This document shows positions 60,674-64,000 of a stretch of 64,000 bases of DNA, one piece after another; positions within the stretch are counted from its first letter, which is position 1, and each line of letters starts with the position of its first letter. The stretch spans positions 620,001-684,000 of the forward strand of contig NZ_RBAN01000001.1 of NCBI RefSeq assembly GCF_003626655.1. Reading direction: 5' to 3'. This DNA comes from Micromonospora costi (GTDB lineage Bacteria; Actinomycetota; Actinomycetes; Mycobacteriales; Micromonosporaceae). Under the pieces are notes generated by a model. The model did no database searches, was not told where the DNA came from, and was given only the letters and a program-made list of their open reading frames with translations. Both the position numbers and the translations under genes were made by a program.

Positions 60674-62301
60674 TGGTTCCTCCCTTGTTCTGCCCGGGTC
60701 AGGCAGTCGCGCAGCGATTCGGCGTTGAACCGCATCATGTCGAGATAGGTGGTGACGTCGCGGTCGAAGGTGTCGCCGTAGATCGGGCACACTCGGAGCC
60801 CCTCTTCCCGCGCCAGCTCGGTGAGAGTGGTGGCGCGGGCCGCCAGGTTGGGTTCCAGGAAGACGGCGGGGATCTTCAGGTTGCGGATCGTCTCCGTGAG
60901 CCGGCGGCGGTCGGCGAGGCTCGGCTCCGTGGCCGGGTTCGGGGTGACGAAGCCGGAGATCCGGATGCCGTACGCCTGGCCCAGATAGCCGAACGCGTCG
61001 TGGGTGCTGACCAGGTGGCGGCGCGACGGTGGGATCTGGGCGATGGTGTCGCGGACGTAGGTGTCGAGCCTTTCGAGCTCCGCGATGTACGCGGAGGCGT
61101 TCGCGCGGTAGACGCTCGCGCCCTGCGGGTCGACGCCGATGAGGGTGTCCCGTATCAGCTCGACGTAGGAGATGGCGTTGCGAACGTCCTGCCACAGATG
61201 TGGGTCGATCTCGCCGTGTACGTGCTTGCCGAGGACGGCCTGCGGAAGCTGGTAGACCTGCGTGCCGGGCCGGCCGAGGAACCGGAACCTCCGGTCGCCG
61301 GGCACCTCGAGCAGCGCCTTGTTGGGCACCTCGATCACCGTGTGGGCCGGGTCGTACACGCGCTGATTCGCCTCGCCGCTGCCCTCCGGATCGGCGAACA
61401 GGTAGAGCCGCCGCTCGTCCAGGTCGACGGTGATGTCGGCATGGCCGGCGTTCAGCACGGCGGCGCCCGCCATGCCGGGTACCGAATGCGGATCGACCCC
61501 GACGGCGAAGGTGAACGACTGCTCGCCCAGGGGGATGGGTGCCGTTCCCGGGTCGATGGCCAGCCGGGCCCGCATGGTCAGCTGATAGACCCCCGGCTTC
61601 GTGAACGCCCAGCTCATGTGCGTGTGCGCGTCCGGGGGAAGGGTGGCGGTGTCGTCGCGGTATCCGTTGCCGGGGTCGAACCCGTCTCCGGAGTCGACGT
61701 AGAACGAGGGGTTGCCGAAGGACTCGGTCAGATAGGCGAGGGTCCGGCCCGGCCCGTTCGCGGCAGTTGCGCTGAGCAGCACGTCCGAGGACCGGTCTGC
61801 CCCCTGCGCCGCGCCGGTGCCCCGCACGCGCATGCCCAGCCAGATGCTGTCCAGCGATACGTCCTCGACCAGAGGGATGATCTCCGCGGCGTACTTCACC
61901 GCCCCCTCGGCCAGCGAGATGTTCGGTACGCCGGCGCGCAGGTTGGCGTCCAGCGCCTTGATGACAGCCTGCTCTTCCAGGAGCAGGTAGTTACTGAACG
62001 CCACGTCCGCGTAGACGACATCGCGGATGTCCCGCAGCGACGGCTCGTAGCTGTGCGGGTCGGCGCCGTCCGGCACCAACGAGTTGACGGCCACCCGGCC
62101 GCCGCCGACACGGCTCACCAGATCCCGCAGGATTCCGGTGGTCGTCACGACCTGGACCCGCTCGTCGTGCGCGCTCAACGCCGCCTCAGATCGGCACCCG
62201 GCGGCCAGCAACGCGATCAGCAGCGGTAGCACCAGCAGCCGTAGCTGCCGGGCAGTCCGGTGAGCGCACACGCGAGTCACACCGGCGCCGACACCCGGCA
62301 T
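60670..62301 (-). CDS. Metal-binding receptor lipoprotein with inserted wall-repeat domain
   Basis: I start at ATG 62301 (AGGG 7 bases upstream); ATG 62325 is possible. About 543 residues. The lipobox LLAAGC (Cys36) precedes a ZnuA/TroA fold. Metal ligands are probably His in DGADPHSYEPS, His in GEIDPHLWQDVRNA, His in HLVSTHDAFGYLGQAYG and Asp in CPIYGDTFDRDVTTYL. Between the first and second His is an inserted wall-repeat domain (IWLGMRVRG ... DAHTHMSWAFTKPGVYQLTM; GHADITVDLDERRLYLFAD). This insert is the known hallmark of the anchored-repeat receptor family; its role is unknown. Confidence 0.9.
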   Translation of the reverse strand: MPGVGAGVTRVCAHRTARQLRLLVLPLLIALLAAGCRSEAALSAHDERVQVVTTTGILRDLVSRVGGGRVAVNSLVPDGADPHSYEPSLRDIRDVVYADVAFSNYLLLEEQAVIKALDANLRAGVPNISLAEGAVKYAAEIIPLVEDVSLDSIWLGMRVRGTGAAQGADRSSDVLLSATAANGPGRTLAYLTESFGNPSFYVDSGDGFDPGNGYRDDTATLPPDAHTHMSWAFTKPGVYQLTMRARLAIDPGTAPIPLGEQSFTFAVGVDPHSVPGMAGAAVLNAGHADITVDLDERRLYLFADPEGSGEANQRVYDPAHTVIEVPNKALLEVPGDRRFRFLGRPGTQVYQLPQAVLGKHVHGEIDPHLWQDVRNAISYVELIRDTLIGVDPQGASVYRANASAYIAELERLDTYVRDTIAQIPPSRRHLVSTHDAFGYLGQAYGIRISGFVTPNPATEPSLADRRRLTETIRNLKIPAVFLEPNLAARATTLTELAREEGLRVCPIYGDTFDRDVTTYLDMMRFNAESLRDCLTRAEQGRNQ

Positions 62302-62375
62302 CCGCACCCTTGCCCTCCCCGACATCGAGCCACGGGAGGCGATGCCATCGCCGTCCGGGGACACCGACCACAACA

Positions 62376-62396
62376 TGAGAATGAGACCCATTATCA
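62376..62396. promoter_or_regulatory. Fur/Zur-type box before the metal receptor gene
   Basis: TGAGAATG-AGACC-CATTATCA: an 8-5-8 inverted repeat with one mismatched pair. Its inner 19 bases match the classical Fur-superfamily box at 15 positions. It ends one base before the LPXTG gene's stop codon (62397) and 75 bases upstream of the receptor start, so the receptor operon has its own metal-responsive promoter. Zur rather than Fur is inferred from the transporter type. Confidence 0.65.
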
Positions 62397-64000
62397 CTAC
62401 GGGGATCGCCGTGGGGCAGCCCCGCACCACAGCCGCCCCGAGCGACGGCGACGGCTCAGCAGCACCAGCAGGCCCCCGACGGCGACGAGGACGGCGCCGG
62501 CCGCGACGGCCGTCAGCACCCACCCGGCGCCGGTGCGCGGTAGGGCTCCGCCTCCGCCCCGCGCCGCGCCGCCGCCGTCGTTCGCACCACCGTCAGCGCC
62601 GCCGCCACTGTCGCTGCCGGAGCCGAAGCCGCTCTTCGGATCGGTGCTGTCGCCGACAGCGATGGTGAGCGTCCTCGTGTCGGTGACCGCCTTGCCCGCG
62701 GTGGTGGTGCCACTCATCTGCACCGCGAGGCGATACAGGCCGGGTTTGCTGAAGGCCCAGTTGCCGTGAGCGTGGGTGTTGAGCGGGATGCTCAACTGCT
62801 GGGGGAACGCCTTGGCGGAGTCGAAAAGCACGTCGGCCTTGCCGAACGAGCCGGTCAGAAACAGCGCGAACCGACCGGGCCCGTTGACTCCCCTCAACGT
62901 CCACGTGACGTTGCCCTTGACACCCGACACGACGGACTCGTGCTGGGTGTTCCAGCCGGGCCAGACGATGCCCGACTGCTGCGACTGCGGGAGCAGCCAC
63001 AGGGTGTCGCCCGGTTTGCCGAGGAAGTCAGCACCGGCGGGCACCGTGATCTTCGCGTTGTCCCTCACCTGCAGGACCACGTCAGCGGTCTCGCGCCAGA
63101 CCGGAGGGCTGGTCCGGTCGTCCTTGATCCGGATCGTCCAGCCGTTCCCAGCCAGTTGCGGGCCCATGTCGACGTGCCCGTCGGCGATCACCTGTCGGAC
63201 GTCCGCAGAGGCGGTGGCCGCCTTCTCGGCTGGCGGTGCGGCTGCGGCGGGCTCCGGCGCCGCGACCGGCTGCGGCGCGGTGGGTGCGGCAAGGGCGTGC
63301 AGTTGCCCGGCGGGTCGCGGGGCCTGCTGGCGTGGAGCCGGTGGCGGCGCCTGCTCGCCCGGGCTGATCGTGGGGACGCGTACCCGGTACGTCGCCTCGC
63401 CGCTGGCCTCCTGGCCGGAACGCAGGGTGGCCGAGGCGGTCAGGGTGAGCCGGTAGTCGCCGGCCGCGTCGAAGGCCCAGACCACTGCTCCGGTACGCCT
63501 CCCGACCGGCAGCTGCGCCGTGCGCGGCAGGTTGGGACCGCTGCCGAACAGCACGGTCGCGGTCCCGAGACCGGACAGTGCGTAGGCGGTGAACGTCCCC
63601 GGTCCCTCGACCGAGCGCAGGGTGAGGGCCACCTTGTCATCGGTCACGGCGCCGGGGCGTATGCCGGTGGTGTCCAGGGCCGGGAACCGGGTGTCACCGG
63701 TGGACAGCGACCACACGGCGTGTCCCGGCGCTCCGAGGAAGGCGAATGCCTTGCCGGGCGGTACCCGGCCGGCCAGGCCGCCGTTCGGGCCGAGTATCAC
63801 CTCGGCCGGGTCGTGTCCGGCCGTACCGTCGGCCGCCTGGGCGGCATCCCGGACACGCAGCGACATCGAGTCACCGTCGAGCGCGACGGAGACCAGGTCC
63901 GCACCGGCCGCCGTGACCGGCGACGGTTCCGCTGCCGCCGGGGCGGCGCCTGCGGTCAGCGCCAGTACGGCTACGGCGAGACCGGCGGCACCGGCACGCA
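62397..64000 (-). CDS. LPXTG surface protein with two wall-repeat domains (N-terminus cut by window edge)
   Basis: The frame is open to 64000. The last bases give RAGAAGLAVAVLALTAGAA, a signal peptide whose start lies just outside the window. Two wall-repeat domains follow (GPNGGLAGRVPPGKAFAFLG ... TGAVVWAFDAAGDYRLTLTA; GHVDMGPQLAGNGWTIRIKD ... NTHAHGNWAFSKPGLYRLAV), with a Pro/Ala-rich linker between. The end is a sortase signal: LPRTGAGW, then a hydrophobic helix and RRRRSGR. It should be covalently wall-bound and expose the same domain as the receptor and anchored protein encoded downstream. Confidence 0.88.
   Translation of the reverse strand, partial: RAGAAGLAVAVLALTAGAAPAAAEPSPVTAAGADLVSVALDGDSMSLRVRDAAQAADGTAGHDPAEVILGPNGGLAGRVPPGKAFAFLGAPGHAVWSLSTGDTRFPALDTTGIRPGAVTDDKVALTLRSVEGPGTFTAYALSGLGTATVLFGSGPNLPRTAQLPVGRRTGAVVWAFDAAGDYRLTLTASATLRSGQEASGEATYRVRVPTISPGEQAPPPAPRQQAPRPAGQLHALAAPTAPQPVAAPEPAAAAPPAEKAATASADVRQVIADGHVDMGPQLAGNGWTIRIKDDRTSPPVWRETADVVLQVRDNAKITVPAGADFLGKPGDTLWLLPQSQQSGIVWPGWNTQHESVVSGVKGNVTWTLRGVNGPGRFALFLTGSFGKADVLFDSAKAFPQQLSIPLNTHAHGNWAFSKPGLYRLAVQMSGTTTAGKAVTDTRTLTIAVGDSTDPKSGFGSGSDSGGGADGGANDGGGAARGGGGALPRTGAGWVLTAVAAGAVLVAVGGLLVLLSRRRRSGRLWCGAAPRRSP

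Noticed and set aside
1..64000. tRNA, rRNA, CRISPR, insertion sequence, prophage
   Set aside because: I scanned by eye for T-loop GTTCRA patterns, regular spaced repeats, transposases and phage genes and found none; the IS30-like HTH at 4743-5486 is part of a regulator, not a transposase.

Overview
This 64 kb window is very GC-rich DNA with strong third-position G/C bias, frequent GTG starts and many 4-base start/stop overlaps. It carries actinobacterial marker families: mycothiol-dependent maleylpyruvate isomerase-type enzymes, a DUF6510/sulfite-oxidase-like cluster, PucR and WYL regulators, a HelD/HelR-type RNA polymerase motor and LPXTG surface proteins. I read it as a chromosomal segment of a filamentous actinobacterium, most likely Micromonosporaceae; the family is inference. 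I found no rRNA, tRNA, CRISPR array, intact transposon or phage module.

Layout. 1-5 kb: end of a hotdog thioesterase, a GNAT protein, a PucR regulator, an orphan KhtT-like domain, a short MreB-like actin and a DksA/TraR zinc finger. 4.7-9 kb: two regulator/target pairs with visible operator DNA (two-HTH regulator with DUF4097 protein; WYL regulator with PhnB-like VOC protein). 9-16 kb: GNAT proteins, LtrA, aldo/keto reductase, a sulfite-oxidase-like Mo enzyme whose reductase partner is reduced to a stub, and an MDR oxidoreductase. 16-21 kb: a redox/electrophile-stress locus (msrB, msrA, tetR, OsmC-like protein, NhaA-DsbA fusion) with six copies of one palindrome, TGGACT-N4-AGTCCA. 21-28.4 kb: a sugar island with an AraC regulator, a GH97 glycosidase with NPCBM domain and a complete sugar ABC importer. 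28.6-33.7 kb: a very long secreted M20 peptidase, a seven-repeat RCC1-like protein and a methyltransferase. 33.7-39.4 kb: a NarL/LuxR two-component system divergent from a lipoprotein/adaptor/ATPase/permease (MacAB-like) operon. 39.7-44.3 kb: an internally duplicated membrane protein, and an ArsR-like regulator divergent from an MFS exporter. 44.4-51.2 kb: a second two-component system divergent from a DUF6220/multicopper oxidase/MMPL operon, with two tandem inverted repeats between. 51.4-57.9 kb: VOC and two mycothiol-type enzymes, HelD/HelR, a long unassigned gap and a methyltransferase. 58-64 kb: an 'anchored-repeat' metal ABC transporter (permease, ATPase, membrane-anchored repeat protein, lipoprotein receptor) plus an LPXTG repeat protein, with a Fur/Zur-type box.

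How it works together. Much of the window is built of local regulators placed next to their own targets, and in at least six places candidate operator DNA can be read directly. The strongest candidates for undescribed biology are the six-site TetR regulon joining methionine sulfoxide repair, OsmC and an antiporter-thioredoxin fusion, and the Fur/Zur-box-linked anchored-repeat metal uptake locus, in which one wall-repeat domain occurs four times in three proteins, including as an insert inside the metal receptor.
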